DNA of 64,000 nucleotides from Thiothrix nivea DSM 5205 (GCF_000260135.1 NZ_JH651384.1:3828693-3892692), one strand, 5' to 3'; counted from the stretch's first letter, positions 1-9,707 are shown. Notes: a model not told the origin generated them from the sequence alone. Translations and numbers: made by a program.

Positions 1-1
1 G

Positions 2-307
2 CAGACAGAACTGCAATATGCGGATATTCAGGATCGCATGATTGCCCTGAAGCGTGTGGGTGTCCCTTACTCCCTGACAACGGTTGAATATGAAGCCAAT
101 GTCAAGCGCTTTGGTGAAGATGTTGCCAAGACACTGGACATCAATACAGCTGAAAACAACCTGCTGGCGCAGGCGCAGAAAGGTAACTATGACGGTAATG
201 CTGGCGGTGTATCTGAAATGGATGCACTGGTTGCCTACCTGCAAGTGCTGGGCACTATGGTTGATTTCAAGAAGTTTGATGAAGACCACTTCATCCAGTT
301 CCGTTAA
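2..307 (+). CDS. ccoO: cbb3 cytochrome oxidase subunit II, C-terminal part
   Basis: The reading frame is open from the window edge, so only the last ~101 codons are seen. CcoO is the membrane-anchored monoheme c subunit of the high-affinity cbb3 oxidase, passing electrons from CcoP to CcoN. The heme CXXCH lies upstream of the window; what remains is the C-terminal tail with the pattern MDALVAYLQVLGT, which is usual for this family. ccoQ and ccoP follow in the same direction, which settles the identity. The upstream gene should be ccoN. Confidence 0.9.
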   Translation, partial: QTELQYADIQDRMIALKRVGVPYSLTTVEYEANVKRFGEDVAKTLDINTAENNLLAQAQKGNYDGNAGGVSEMDALVAYLQVLGTMVDFKKFDEDHFIQFR

Positions 308-352
308 TTTGCTACTGGATGTGGCTTCTGCTGAGAGGGTGAGGAAGATCGG

Positions 353-580
353 ATGCTGACAGATTTCTGGACATGGATCATGGATCTGGGTAACAGCAAG
401 ACTGTTGCGCTGTTAATCTTTTTCACCACTTTTGTTGGTATTGTCATTTACGTCTATTCCAGCCGCAAACGCAGTGAGCGGCTGGAATCCTACCGCTACA
501 TGCCGCTGATGGATGAAGATGACGCCGACCGCAAAGTGAAACAAGCAGAAGCCGCCGCCCAGGCTAAAGGTGAGAAATAG
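353..580 (+). CDS. ccoQ: cbb3 oxidase small subunit CcoQ
   Basis: A 75-residue protein with one membrane helix (about residues 15-35, KTVALLIFFTTFVGIVIYVY) followed by a basic stretch and an acidic, lysine-rich tail ending in a run of Ala/Lys. CcoQ is a non-catalytic single-pass subunit that stabilises the CcoN/CcoP interaction. Length and position between ccoO and ccoP are typical. A GAGGAAGA-type ribosome site lies just before the ATG. It ends two bases before ccoP, so the two are translated together. Confidence 0.92.
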   Translation: MLTDFWTWIMDLGNSKTVALLIFFTTFVGIVIYVYSSRKRSERLESYRYMPLMDEDDADRKVKQAEAAAQAKGEK

Positions 581-582
581 TT

Positions 583-1530
583 ATGGCAACTCCTGTAAAA
601 GACCCGCTGACCGGTGCGGAAACTACCGGCCACGTATGGGATGATACGCTGCAAGAATTCAACAACCCGCTGCCACGCTGGTGGTTGTGGACATTCTACG
701 GCACCATTATCTTCGCGATTGTTTACTGGATCATGTATCCGTCTTGGCCCATTGGCAAAAGCTACCTGAAAGGTATTGGTAATAGCATTACCTACAAGAC
801 GGATGCAGGCGAAGAGAAATCCACCCACTGGAACATGCGTGCGCTGCTGGCTCACGACATGCAAAACAGTACTGAGGCGGCCAAGCAGCAGGAATACTTG
901 GCCAAGGTTGGCGCGGCTTCCTACGATCAGATTGCGCAAGACCCTGACATGTCCGCTTTCGTCCGTTCCTATGGCGTGGGCATGTTCGGTGACAACTGTG
1001 CGGCTTGCCATCAGTCCGGTGGGCAGGGCGTTGTCGGCCAGTATCCTAATCTGGTGGATGACGACTGGCTCTGGGGTGGGGATCCGGCAACCATGGAAAC
1101 GACCATCCGTGGTGGCCGTCTGGGTTACATGCCTGCCTTCAAAAACACCTTCAATGAAGAGCAGTTGAACCAGGTTGCCAACTATGTATTGAGCCTGTCT
1201 GGCGAGCCTGCTGATGCGGCTGCGGCTGCGGAAGGCCAGAAAATCTTCCAGGGTGAGACTGGCGGTTGCTACATGTGCCACACCAAGGAAGGGACAGGCA
1301 TGCACGCGCAAGGTGCGGCCAACCTGACCGACAAGGTCTGGACTATTGCCAACCTGCCAGCGGCGGAAACGCCTGAAGCCAAGCTGGCGGCAGTGAAAGC
1401 GGTTATCCACAATGGCGTCCACCGTCAGATGCCAGTGTTTGGTGCGCAAGGCCGTAACCTGTCCGACACCGAAATCAAGGTATTGGTTGCCTACCTGCAA
1501 CAGATGTCAGGTGGCGCTGCTGCCCAATAA
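583..1530 (+). CDS. ccoP: cbb3 oxidase diheme subunit CcoP
   Basis: A 315-residue membrane-anchored diheme cytochrome c that accepts electrons from the bc1 complex or soluble cytochromes and feeds CcoO. The N-terminus contains one membrane helix (around residues 30-50), then a periplasmic part with two heme sites, CAACH and CYMCH, each followed by a cytochrome c fold with methionine ligand candidates (GYMPAF, RQMPVF). Length matches the family. A hairpin terminator follows, so ccoNOQP is probably one transcript ending here; ccoGH/IS maturation genes are not in the window. Confidence 0.95.
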   Translation: MATPVKDPLTGAETTGHVWDDTLQEFNNPLPRWWLWTFYGTIIFAIVYWIMYPSWPIGKSYLKGIGNSITYKTDAGEEKSTHWNMRALLAHDMQNSTEAAKQQEYLAKVGAASYDQIAQDPDMSAFVRSYGVGMFGDNCAACHQSGGQGVVGQYPNLVDDDWLWGGDPATMETTIRGGRLGYMPAFKNTFNEEQLNQVANYVLSLSGEPADAAAAAEGQKIFQGETGGCYMCHTKEGTGMHAQGAANLTDKVWTIANLPAAETPEAKLAAVKAVIHNGVHRQMPVFGAQGRNLSDTEIKVLVAYLQQMSGGAAAQ

Positions 1531-1558
1531 GTATTTCCCTGTCAGATATGCTAAAAAA

Positions 1559-1582
1559 GGCCGGACTTGTTCCGGCCTTTTT
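1559..1582 (+). terminator. Rho-independent terminator after ccoP
   Basis: Perfect 7-bp stem GGCCGGA/TCCGGCC with a 5-base loop, preceded by an A run and followed by TTTTT. It separates the cco operon from murB, whose ATG is 19 bases after the T run. Confidence 0.9.
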
Positions 1583-1600
1583 GCGTAAGGAAAACCAGAC

Positions 1601-2611
1601 ATGCAAATCCGCGAAAACCACAATATTAAAGCCCTCAACACCTTTGGCCTGAGTGCGCACGCCCGCTATTTCTGTTCCCTGCACAAACTGGGAGGCTTGC
1701 GCAGCATTATGCAATGGGCAGACACATATCCCGAGCTGCCCGTCATGTTTTTGGGTGGTGGCAGCAACATGCTGTTTGTGAAGGATTTTCCGGGGTTGCT
1801 GGTACATGTACGCTTGCAGGATCGGGAAATACTGGGGCAGGATGACGATTATTTCTACGTGCGAGCTGCTGCGGGCGAAAACTGGCATGAGTTTGTGCGC
1901 TGGACGGTCGACCAGAACCTGGCCGGGCTGGAAAACCTCTCGCTGATCCCCGGCACGGTAGGCGCAGCCCCTATGCAGAACATCGGCGCTTATGGGGTAG
2001 AGTTGAAAGACTGTTTCTACGAATTGCAGGCACTGGACTGGCGCAGCGGCGAAATCCGCGAGTTCAGTCTGGAAGCATGCCGCTTTGGCTACCGTGACAG
2101 TTATTTCAAGTCGGTGGAGCCAGGCCGTTGGCTGATTGTTAGTGTGGTGTTCCGTCTGCCACGCAAGCCTGAATGGAAAACGGATTACGCGGGTGTGAAG
2201 GAACGACTGGTCGGCAAGGTATTAAATGCACGGGTCATCAGCGACGCAATTATCAGTATCCGCCAAAGCAAGCTGCCTGACCCCGCACGGCTTGGCAACG
2301 CAGGCAGTTTTTTCAAAAACCCGCTTATCCCGCTGGCTCAGTGGGAAAGCCTAAAGGTGCAATTCCCGACGATTTCAGGTTGGCCGCAAGGAAATAAGAT
2401 TAAGACATCGGCAGGCTGGCTAATTGATCAGTGCGGCTGGAAAGGCAAACGGGAAGGTGACGCAGGGACTTACGACAAACATGCACTGGTGTTGGTTAAT
2501 CATGGGAGTGCTAGTGGTGAGCAAATATGGGATTTCGCCCAGAGCATTATTGCATCAGTCCAGGACTCGTTCGGGATTACGTTGGAACCGGAGCCACGGG
2601 TTATCCTGTAA
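1601..2611 (+). CDS. murB: UDP-N-acetylenolpyruvoylglucosamine reductase
   Basis: MurB (336 residues) reduces enolpyruvyl-UDP-GlcNAc to UDP-MurNAc in peptidoglycan synthesis, in the cytoplasm with FAD and NADPH. FAD-binding signatures are visible: FLGGGSNMLF near residue 50, SLIPGTVGAAPMQNIGAYG near residue 115, and the C-terminal GNAGSFFKNP and KTSAGWLIDQ motifs. The pattern is that of the E. coli-type (type I) MurB. It is alone in its direction; birA, often its partner, is absent. It converges with the hybrid kinase, with only 19 bases between the stop codons. Confidence 0.95.
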   Translation: MQIRENHNIKALNTFGLSAHARYFCSLHKLGGLRSIMQWADTYPELPVMFLGGGSNMLFVKDFPGLLVHVRLQDREILGQDDDYFYVRAAAGENWHEFVRWTVDQNLAGLENLSLIPGTVGAAPMQNIGAYGVELKDCFYELQALDWRSGEIREFSLEACRFGYRDSYFKSVEPGRWLIVSVVFRLPRKPEWKTDYAGVKERLVGKVLNARVISDAIISIRQSKLPDPARLGNAGSFFKNPLIPLAQWESLKVQFPTISGWPQGNKIKTSAGWLIDQCGWKGKREGDAGTYDKHALVLVNHGSASGEQIWDFAQSIIASVQDSFGITLEPEPRVIL

Positions 2612-2630
2612 GCTTTGGGTGGCAGGCACT

Positions 2631-4487
2631 TCAGGATGCCGGGGTAATGTCAGGTTGCTCTAGCCAATGCCTGACTAGCTTCAATAGTTCATCTTGCTTG
2701 ACGGGCTTGGGCAGGTAATTATCCATGCCCATCTTGATGCAGCGTTCGCGGTCGCCCTGGAGCGCATTGGCGGTCATGGCAATGACAGGCGTATGCTGGG
2801 GAATAATGCCTTCACGTTCCCATTTGCGGATGTAGCGGGTGGCGGTGTAGCCATCCATTTCCGGCATGTTGATGTCCATCAGCACCAGCCGGTAAGGGCG
2901 GGTGCGGATGGCCTTGAGTGCTTGCTTGCCGGTGCTGACATGATCGACTGGCAGGTTGAGTTTTTCCAGCATGGTGATGGCGATCAGGGCATTGACCGGG
3001 TTGTCTTCCGCCAGCAGGATAGCCCCGGGATGTGTTGCCGGGCTTGGGGTCTTTGTGGTTGGCTTGGTTGCCAGTTCCGGAAAAGGGGGAAGTGCCAGTG
3101 CCGCTGGTTTGGCGGTCAGCTTGTGGTGACGCCGCAGGGTGTCGGTCAAGACATCGCGCAGGGTAACGGAACGGACGGGTTTGGTAACGGCAGCCTGTAT
3201 CCCGGCCTGTTGCTGCTTTTCCTGGGAAAGGCCGTAAGAGGTGAGCATGACAATGGGTGTGGCGTCATGCTGTGGGTCGCTGCGGATAGTGCGGGCGAGG
3301 GTGATGCCGTCCATTTGCGGCATGAACCAATCCAGTAACATAATGTCGAATGGCTTGCCGTTGTCCAGTGATTCATCCAGTTTGTGCAGTGCGTCGTGGC
3401 CGTTGCTGACAATGGTGGCTTCGGCTTGCCAGGCATTCAGGTAGTTTTCCAGAATCCGTCGGTTGGTTTCGTTATCGTCAACCACCAGTACGCGGCGGTT
3501 TTCAAGGTGTTTTGCCTGTTGCTCGTCGTGGCTGTTTTCAACAATTTGGCAATTGATTTCAAACCAGAAAGTGCTGCCTACACCGGGGGTGCTCTCCAGG
3601 CCGATGCTTCCTTCCATCAGTTCCGCAAATTCTTTTACGATGGTCAGGCCGAGACCCGTGCCACCGTAGCGGCGGTTGATGGAGGCGTCAACTTGCACAA
3701 AAGATTCGAATACGCTCTTCTGCATGGCAGGTGGGATACCGATGCCGGTGTCGCGCACCTCAAAGCGCAGGAGGGCATTGGTATCACTGACTTCGCGCAG
3801 TTCCAGGCTGGTATAAACTTCCCCCTGCTCCGTAAATTTGATGGCATTGCCGATCAGGTTCATCAACATCTGCCTCAGGCGGGCGGGGTCGCCTTTTACC
3901 CGGGCGGGAATTTCTGCGGGGATATAGCATTGGACTTCGAGCTTTTTCTCCTGTGCCATGGTGGACATGATGTTACAGATGTTTTCCAGCAGTTCACGGG
4001 GGGAAAATTCGATGATTTCCAGCTCAATACCGCCTGCATTGAGTTTGGAAAAATCCAGGATGTTGTTGATGATGTCGAGCATGACTTCGCAGGAAGCATA
4101 GGCGGTGTCGACAAACAGTTTCTGCCGCTCATCCATATCCGTGCCCTTGACGATTTCCAGTGAGCCAAGGATGCCATGGATGGGGGTACGTAGTTCATGG
4201 CTCATGTTGGCCATGAAACGGGTTTTTTGTTCGGAACGGTGCAGGGCTTCGATGCGTTGCTCGGTTTCGGCCTTCAGGTCATCGTAGAGTTTGCGCATTT
4301 CCTGCGAAGAAACTTCCAGTGAGCGTTCCAGCAGGTACTGGGCTTCACTGGTGCCGGTGTAGGAGCGGTCAACCAGATGTAAAAAATCCTGCCATTTGAT
4401 CAGGTCGTCAGGTAGCGCACTCTGGATCATGCCTGTACGTTTGAGCTGCTTTTGCAGGCGGCGGTGTAATGGGTTAACTTCCTTCAT
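2631..4487 (-). CDS. Cytosolic hybrid histidine kinase with two receiver domains
   Basis: 618 residues without a membrane segment. Order: N-terminal helical region with coiled coil (1-85), HisKA with MSHELRTPIHG (about 94-104), HATPase with DTGIGIP and GGTGLGLTIV, a degenerate-looking first REC (VLVVDDNETNRRIL, acceptor in LLDWFMPQMDG), a Pro/Thr/Ala linker, and a second REC (ILLAEDNPVNA, acceptor in LMDINMPEMDG). This BarA-like layout lacks an Hpt domain, so the relay partner is elsewhere. It overlaps the FIST gene by 14 bases; FIST very likely provides the sensing module in trans. Confidence 0.9.
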   Translation of the reverse strand: MKEVNPLHRRLQKQLKRTGMIQSALPDDLIKWQDFLHLVDRSYTGTSEAQYLLERSLEVSSQEMRKLYDDLKAETEQRIEALHRSEQKTRFMANMSHELRTPIHGILGSLEIVKGTDMDERQKLFVDTAYASCEVMLDIINNILDFSKLNAGGIELEIIEFSPRELLENICNIMSTMAQEKKLEVQCYIPAEIPARVKGDPARLRQMLMNLIGNAIKFTEQGEVYTSLELREVSDTNALLRFEVRDTGIGIPPAMQKSVFESFVQVDASINRRYGGTGLGLTIVKEFAELMEGSIGLESTPGVGSTFWFEINCQIVENSHDEQQAKHLENRRVLVVDDNETNRRILENYLNAWQAEATIVSNGHDALHKLDESLDNGKPFDIMLLDWFMPQMDGITLARTIRSDPQHDATPIVMLTSYGLSQEKQQQAGIQAAVTKPVRSVTLRDVLTDTLRRHHKLTAKPAALALPPFPELATKPTTKTPSPATHPGAILLAEDNPVNALIAITMLEKLNLPVDHVSTGKQALKAIRTRPYRLVLMDINMPEMDGYTATRYIRKWEREGIIPQHTPVIAMTANALQGDRERCIKMGMDNYLPKPVKQDELLKLVRHWLEQPDITPAS

Positions 4488-5616
4488 ACAATACTGTCAA
4501 TGTCATGGTTTCATTATGCAGGCTACAACCAGTGCCGCCAAAAGGGGGAGCCAGTTCGCCAAAAGAGTAAAAACCGATTTGTTGGCTACCGGCAGGCAAT
4601 ATATCCAGCGAGGCTTCCAGTTCGAGGAAGGTATCTTCTTTCATGACAAGCTTGCGTCCTGCACAACTGATGGCAAAGCTTAAGACGGGGGCATCAGGAT
4701 GTGGAATTTTTTTAACCAGAGCATGCGCCGCAGATTCCGCTCCGTCCACCAGGTTATCAAAACTGCCGTACATGAGCTGGGTTTGGTTACTGTTGGGAAT
4801 ATCCCCAGCGAACCTGATGCTGTTGGTGGCTTCGTCTATGCCCAGAATCGTGCGTACCACGTAAAAGCGTTTGTCTTCATCCCAGATAGCGAGTGGGAAA
4901 TGCAGTGCTGTAGCAGGTAAGCCAGTGGCATGTTCGCCCAAGTATTCCTTGTATAGGTCAAGGGCAGGGTGGTGGTCAATTTCGTAAAGGATATTGCCTG
5001 CCGAGCGCGTGATGCGCCGTTCCGGGCCAAATGGACGCCAGCCATCTTCGGTCTGGGTAGCGAAAAAAAGGTTCTCGCCATAAAAACCGATGCCACAGAC
5101 CAGATGAGAGCAGGGAACGCCGTTATAAAGCACCCAGGTGGATTTGAAGTCCATTTTGTCGCTGGCCAATCCACCCGTGACCATCACGTTAGCATCCAAT
5201 ACCGACATCAGGCCGTTAGCCAGGTCACTGCCATTGGTGTTCAGCCCATCGGCCAGAATCAGGACGCCTTTTAGCGTGGGGGCAGTGAGGGATTCTGCCA
5301 GCTGGATACCTGCCCGCCGTGAGTCCGTTGAGCCATGTACTTCGGCAACAGAAAGCGCAATCCGGCTGGAATCGAATTTGATGATGCCGATCGTCAGCGC
5401 GTTTTCCATTAAATGGTCGTTGTAAATACCGGCAACGGTTGAGCAGCCTGCAATGATGGAAAGCGGGTATTTAGTTTGTAATTCATCCAATAAAACCGGG
5501 TAGCCAGATGCATCTGCTTCACCAAAGACCAGCACTAACGTATTATGGGAATCTAGGGCGGGCAAAGGTTTATGCCAACCCGTTGACGGCGTGTAAAAAG
5601 TTAAAACCACTTGCAC
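4474..5616 (-). CDS. FIST-domain sensory protein
   Basis: 380 residues with a FIST N region (LVFGEADASGYPVLLDEL, IIAGCSTVAGIYND, GVLILADGLNTNGSDL) and a FIST_C region in the second half, ending with the typical SFGELAPPFG and CSLHNETMTL signature. FIST proteins are intracellular sensors proposed to bind small ligands such as amino acids and are usually coupled to kinases or cyclases. Here the stop lies inside the start region of the hybrid kinase, so the two form one unit. No signal peptide or membrane segment is seen. Confidence 0.9.
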   Translation of the reverse strand: MQVVLTFYTPSTGWHKPLPALDSHNTLVLVFGEADASGYPVLLDELQTKYPLSIIAGCSTVAGIYNDHLMENALTIGIIKFDSSRIALSVAEVHGSTDSRRAGIQLAESLTAPTLKGVLILADGLNTNGSDLANGLMSVLDANVMVTGGLASDKMDFKSTWVLYNGVPCSHLVCGIGFYGENLFFATQTEDGWRPFGPERRITRSAGNILYEIDHHPALDLYKEYLGEHATGLPATALHFPLAIWDEDKRFYVVRTILGIDEATNSIRFAGDIPNSNQTQLMYGSFDNLVDGAESAAHALVKKIPHPDAPVLSFAISCAGRKLVMKEDTFLELEASLDILPAGSQQIGFYSFGELAPPFGGTGCSLHNETMTLTVLYEGS

Positions 5617-5816
5617 GATTGTTTACTCCCCTGGGCAAAAGGTATTTTTACTTATAGTTTTTTCTTATTCATGCGTGGTTAAAAATGATACCACAGAAGT
5701 CTGTCGTAATGTCCACTTTTCGGGTTACCTTTTGTCGGGATAGTTGAACCCGGTTAATGCTGTTACTATAATTTTTGTTTTGACAGACCATCGGATTTCC
5801 CAGCTTCTTGACCACC

Positions 5817-6809
5817 ATGACAACCACTGGCGCGGAGAGTGACAGGCACACCGCCCAGACTGAACTTGAACCTGCCGATAGCGCCCGCCTGATGAACCTT
5901 GTCGGCCAGTTTGACCAGCACCTGCGCCAACTGGAAAATCGTCTTGGCGTTGACATCAGTAACCGTGGCAATTTGTTCCAGATAACCGGCTCCCCCGAGG
6001 CCAGCCAGCTCACCATCAACCTGTTGCAGGGTTTATACCGCGAAACGGCTGAGTCGGTGCTGAACCCCGAAAGTATCCATCTGTTTTTACAGGAAGCCAA
6101 CCTCGACAAGGTGGCGGCCAACACCAGCGATGACGTGCGCATCCGTACCCGGCGTGGTTTCATCAAGCCCAAAGGTTTGGCGCAAAGCCACTACATCCAG
6201 AATATCCGTGCCCATGATGTTACGTTTGGTGTAGGCCCAGCGGGTACGGGCAAGACCTGGCTGGCGGTGGCGTGCGCGGTGGAAGCGCTGGAGCGCGACG
6301 AAGTGCGTCGCCTGGTGCTGGTGCGCCCGGCAGTGGAGGCGGGTGAACGCCTCGGTTTTCTGCCCGGTGACTTGTCGCAGAAAATCGACCCTTATCTACG
6401 CCCCATGTATGACGCCCTCTACGAAATGCTCGGCATCGAAAAGGTCAACAAGCTGATCGAACGCAATGTCATCGAAGTGGCACCGCTGGCTTACATGCGC
6501 GGGCGTACCCTGAACGACGCTTTTATCCTGCTGGATGAAGCGCAGAACACCACCACCGAGCAGATGAAAATGTTCCTCACCCGCCTGGGGTTTGGTTCCT
6601 CCGCCGTGATTACCGGCGACATCACCCAGATTGACCTGCCGCGCAACCAGAAATCCGGCCTCAGACAAGCGGTGGAAATCCTCGACGGGGTAAAAGGCAT
6701 CAGTTTCAATTACTTTACCGGGCGTGACGTGGTACGGCACAAACTGGTGCAAAAAATTGTGGAGGCGTATGACAGCCATGACGCTGTTGCTCGACATCCA
6801 GAATCCTGA
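5817..6809 (+). CDS. ybeZ: PhoH-family ATPase (YbeZ-like)
   Basis: About 330 residues with Walker A GPAGTGKT, Walker [10 protein letters not shown] and the motif [11 protein letters not shown], the PhoH signature. YbeZ-type PhoH proteins work with YbeY in rRNA maturation and ribosome quality control. It is the first gene of the phoH-ybeY-corC-lnt cluster found in many gammaproteobacteria; miaB, often upstream, is replaced by a divergent FIST gene. The ATG at 5817 is chosen over a TTG nine bases earlier because no clear ribosome site favours either. Confidence 0.93.
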   Translation: MTTTGAESDRHTAQTELEPADSARLMNLVGQFDQHLRQLENRLGVDISNRGNLFQITGSPEASQLTINLLQGLYRETAESVLNPESIHLFLQEANLDKVAANTSDDVRIRTRRGFIKPKGLAQSHYIQNIRAHDVTFGVGPAGTGKTWLAVACAVEALERDEVRRLVLVRPAVEAGERLGFLPGDLSQKIDPYLRPMYDALYEMLGIEKVNKLIERNVIEVAPLAYMRGRTLNDAFILLDEAQNTTTEQMKMFLTRLGFGSSAVITGDITQIDLPRNQKSGLRQAVEILDGVKGISFNYFTGRDVVRHKLVQKIVEAYDSHDAVARHPES

Positions 6810-7254
6810 AGACTATACGGCTATTCCCGCCGAAACCGACCTGTCGCATTGGGCGCAGGCCGCGTGGCTGGGTGACGGCGAAGCGGGCGTGGTGGTGCGT
6901 ATCGTGGCGGAAGCGGAAAGCCAGGCGCTAAACCGCGCTTACCGGGGCAAGGATTACCCCACCAACGTGCTGTCGTTTCCCTACGACCCGCCCCCCATCC
7001 CGCTGGAAGACGATGAAACCGACTATCTCGGTGACTTGGCCATTTGCCAGCCAGTCATGGAACGTGAAGCCCGTGAGCAGGGCAAAACCATCCAGCAACA
7101 CTGGGCGCATTTACTGATACATGGCTTGTTGCATTTACAAGGTTATGACCATATAACGGACGCCGAAGCTGAAGAAATGGAAGCGCTGGAAACCAGCATC
7201 CTCGGCAAACTCGGCTTTCCCGACCCTTACCAACTATCCACAGAGGAAAAATGA
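6769..7254 (+). CDS. ybeY: Endoribonuclease YbeY
   Basis: YbeY is a Zn-dependent single-strand endoribonuclease for 16S rRNA 3' end maturation. The zinc site HLLIHGLLHLQGYDH is complete (three histidines), and the conserved substrate strip YRGKDYPTNVLSFP is present. It overlaps the phoH-like gene by about 40 bases. The start is uncertain: ATG at 6769 has GGAGG very close upstream, ATG at 6778 is more normally spaced; both give a standard N-terminus. Its stop overlaps the corC start (ATGA). Confidence 0.95.
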   Translation: MTAMTLLLDIQNPEDYTAIPAETDLSHWAQAAWLGDGEAGVVVRIVAEAESQALNRAYRGKDYPTNVLSFPYDPPPIPLEDDETDYLGDLAICQPVMEREAREQGKTIQQHWAHLLIHGLLHLQGYDHITDAEAEEMEALETSILGKLGFPDPYQLSTEEK

Positions 7255-8123
7255 AAACTGACACAGGTGAGTCGCGACCTCGACCGCGATGGAAACAATG
7301 GCTAATAGAAAAATTCGACCTCACTTCCCAAAGCCGGGAAGATTTGATGGACGACTTGCAAAGGGTTAATGAAAAAAATCTCCTGCCGGGCGACACGGTG
7401 GGGATGTTGCAGGGGGTACTGGAATTTGGCGCGCTACAGGTGCGCGACATCATGGTTCCACGTTCACAGATCAACTTTATTTACCACGAAGACAATTTTA
7501 TCCAAATCCTTGAGCGCATTGCGGAAACCGAGCATTCCCGCTACCCGGTGGTCGACGAAGACCGCGATGACCTGGTTGGCGTCCTGCTGGCCAAGGATTT
7601 GCTCAAATATAACGGGCGCGAACAGGAATTCGATATCGACGACATTATCCGCCCAGCCCTGATCGTGCCGGAAAGCCAACGCCTCAACCGCTTGCTGACC
7701 GAGTTCCGCAATACCCGCAACCACATGGCGATCGTCATTGATGAATATTCCGGTGTCTCCGGGCTGGTCACGTTCGAGGATGTGCTGGAACAGATCGTCG
7801 GCGACATTGATGACGAACACGATGACGAGGAAGACACGTCCAGCAATGTCGTGCCGCAAGAGGACGGGCGTTTCGTGGTGGAAGCCATGACGCCGATTGA
7901 TGAGTTCAATGCGGTGCTGGGCACTGCCTTCGATACCGATGAGTTCGATACCATCGCGGGGATCGTCATCCACGAACTGGGGAAAATTCCCCGCCAGGGT
8001 GAGGAAGTGGTGCTGGAAGGCTGGTTGTTCCGTGTCCTGCGCAGCGATTCGCGCCGCATCCTGTTGCTGGAAGTCTTGCCGCAAACGGATTGTCATATTC
8101 CGGAAGAAACGCCTGCGCTATAA
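7251..8123 (+). CDS. ybeX: CorC/YbeX-type CBS-domain protein
   Basis: 290 residues: two CBS domains (about 65-185; RYPVVDEDRDDLVGVLLAKDLL and MAIVIDEYSGVSGLVTFEDV), an acidic linker DDEHDDEEDTSS and a C-terminal CorC_HlyC transporter-associated domain (FDTIAGIVIHELGKIP). Family members are linked to Mg2+/Co2+ handling and, for YbeX, ribosome metabolism. It lacks the DUF21 membrane part, so it is the cytosolic form. Translationally coupled to ybeY, 36 bases ahead of lnt. Confidence 0.93.
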   Translation: MKTDTGESRPRPRWKQWLIEKFDLTSQSREDLMDDLQRVNEKNLLPGDTVGMLQGVLEFGALQVRDIMVPRSQINFIYHEDNFIQILERIAETEHSRYPVVDEDRDDLVGVLLAKDLLKYNGREQEFDIDDIIRPALIVPESQRLNRLLTEFRNTRNHMAIVIDEYSGVSGLVTFEDVLEQIVGDIDDEHDDEEDTSSNVVPQEDGRFVVEAMTPIDEFNAVLGTAFDTDEFDTIAGIVIHELGKIPRQGEEVVLEGWLFRVLRSDSRRILLLEVLPQTDCHIPEETPAL

Positions 8124-8159
8124 TCCCGGCACATTGCTTTGTGCTGGGTGACTAACAAA

Positions 8160-9707
8160 ATGCTGTCTTTCCGAAATTCCTTGTCGAAATTCGATTACCT
8201 GCTGGCCTTGCTGGCGGGTGCTTCCACGGCACTGGCGTTTGCGCCACTGGCGTGGTTGCCGTTTGCCTTCCTTGCCCCTGCATTGCTGTTCTGGTTGAAC
8301 CTGAAAAACATTTCGCTAGGGCAACGGTTGCGCTTGTCCTGGGTATTTGGCGTTGGCCTGTTTGCCGCTGGGGCGCACTGGATTTATGTCAGCATCCACT
8401 TCTTCGGTGGGGCAAATGCGTTCATTGCTGCCTTCATGGTGTTGCTGTTTGTGGTGCTGATAGCGCTGTTCCTGCTGGTGTTCGGCTGGCTAGCATCCTA
8501 TTGCAGTCATTTGCCGGTAGCGGTGCGGCTGTTGGCAGCGTACCCGGCTATCTGGGTGTTGACGGAGTGGTTCCGGGGCTGGTTCCTGACCGGTTTTCCC
8601 TGGCTGCAACTGGGTATCACCCAGATTGACACCTGGCTGGCAAATTATGCACCTGTCACCGGCGTGTTGGGGGTCAGTTGGCTGGTGGCGCTGGGCGCGG
8701 GCGCGCTGGTGTTGCTGGTATTGGGCAGTATGCGGGACAGGATTATCGCGGTTAGCCTGGTGGTAGTAGCGGTCGTGGGTGGCTTCGCCCTGGGGCAAAT
8801 CCGCTGGACGCAACCTGCCGGGGAGCCGCTGTACGTCAGTATGTTGCAAGGCAATGTCGACCAGCTGACCAAGTGGGAACCGGCATTCCGCAACGACAAT
8901 ATCCAGGCATATCTGGATCTGATGGATCCCGATCGTTACCCGGATGTGGAGCGCTCTCATCTGGTGATCTGGCCGGAGACCGCGCTGGCGGATTACTACC
9001 CGCAAGCGCTGGACGTGATGCTGCCCTTGCAGGACTGGGCGCGCGAGGCCAAGGCCGATTTGCTGGTAGGCGGTTTCCACCTCAACCGCGATACTGAGGC
9101 TGTCTATAATGCCGTGATGGCGGTTGGCGGCGAGCGGGATGTGGAACAGTCCATCGCCACCGGCGAGAACGTCTACGCCAAAAAGCATCTGGTACCCTTC
9201 AGCGAATACATCCCGCTGCTGAAATACCTGCGCTTTCTGGAAAGCATCATCCGACTGCCGTATGACAACGTGACGGCCTGGGAGGGCGGCGACAACCTGG
9301 TGTTGGCCGGGCAACCCATGCGTATGTCGGTATGCTACGAAGATGTTTACGGCGAAGAAATCATCCGGGGTTTGCCGGAAGCCACCATGCTGGTGAATGT
9401 CAGCAACGATGGCTGGTTCACCGGTTCCATTGAGCCTGCCCAGCACGCCGAGATTGCGCGGATGCGGGCGTTGGAAACCGGGCGTTTCCTGCTGCGCGCC
9501 ACCAACAACGGCGTCAGCACCATCATCAATGAAAAGGGTAAGGTGATGAAAACGGCTCCCCCGTATGTGGCGACCGTCATTTCCGGCTATGCCGTACCCA
9601 TGCAAGGCGTGACGCCGTTTATAAAAATGGGTAACTGGCTGATTATTCCCTTGATGTTGGCTATGCTTGGGATACCGCTTGTTTTGGTGCGCGGCAAGCT
9701 CCGGTAA
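8160..9707 (+). CDS. lnt: Apolipoprotein N-acyltransferase
   Basis: Lnt adds the third acyl chain to the N-terminal cysteine of lipoproteins in the inner membrane. About 515 residues: an N-terminal half with six or so membrane helices and a C-terminal carbon-nitrogen hydrolase domain. The catalytic triad is visible: Glu in WPETALADYYP, Lys in KKHLVPFSEYIP, Cys in SVCYEDVYGE. The ATG at 8160 is preferred to an upstream TTG. Last gene of the phoH-ybeY-corC-lnt cluster. Confidence 0.95.
   Translation: MLSFRNSLSKFDYLLALLAGASTALAFAPLAWLPFAFLAPALLFWLNLKNISLGQRLRLSWVFGVGLFAAGAHWIYVSIHFFGGANAFIAAFMVLLFVVLIALFLLVFGWLASYCSHLPVAVRLLAAYPAIWVLTEWFRGWFLTGFPWLQLGITQIDTWLANYAPVTGVLGVSWLVALGAGALVLLVLGSMRDRIIAVSLVVVAVVGGFALGQIRWTQPAGEPLYVSMLQGNVDQLTKWEPAFRNDNIQAYLDLMDPDRYPDVERSHLVIWPETALADYYPQALDVMLPLQDWAREAKADLLVGGFHLNRDTEAVYNAVMAVGGERDVEQSIATGENVYAKKHLVPFSEYIPLLKYLRFLESIIRLPYDNVTAWEGGDNLVLAGQPMRMSVCYEDVYGEEIIRGLPEATMLVNVSNDGWFTGSIEPAQHAEIARMRALETGRFLLRATNNGVSTIINEKGKVMKTAPPYVATVISGYAVPMQGVTPFIKMGNWLIIPLMLAMLGIPLVLVRGKLR

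Noticed and set aside
496-1500. 334-codon minus-strand frame
   Set aside because: Antisense to ccoP, which has clear heme motifs. Same reasoning applies to 8490-9605, 13298-14038 and 3384-4163.
5775-5800. A further copy of the repeat promoter (TTTTGACAGACCATCGG)
   Set aside because: The first half resembles copy I, but the second half has no TTGACA and there is no -10 at the set distance.
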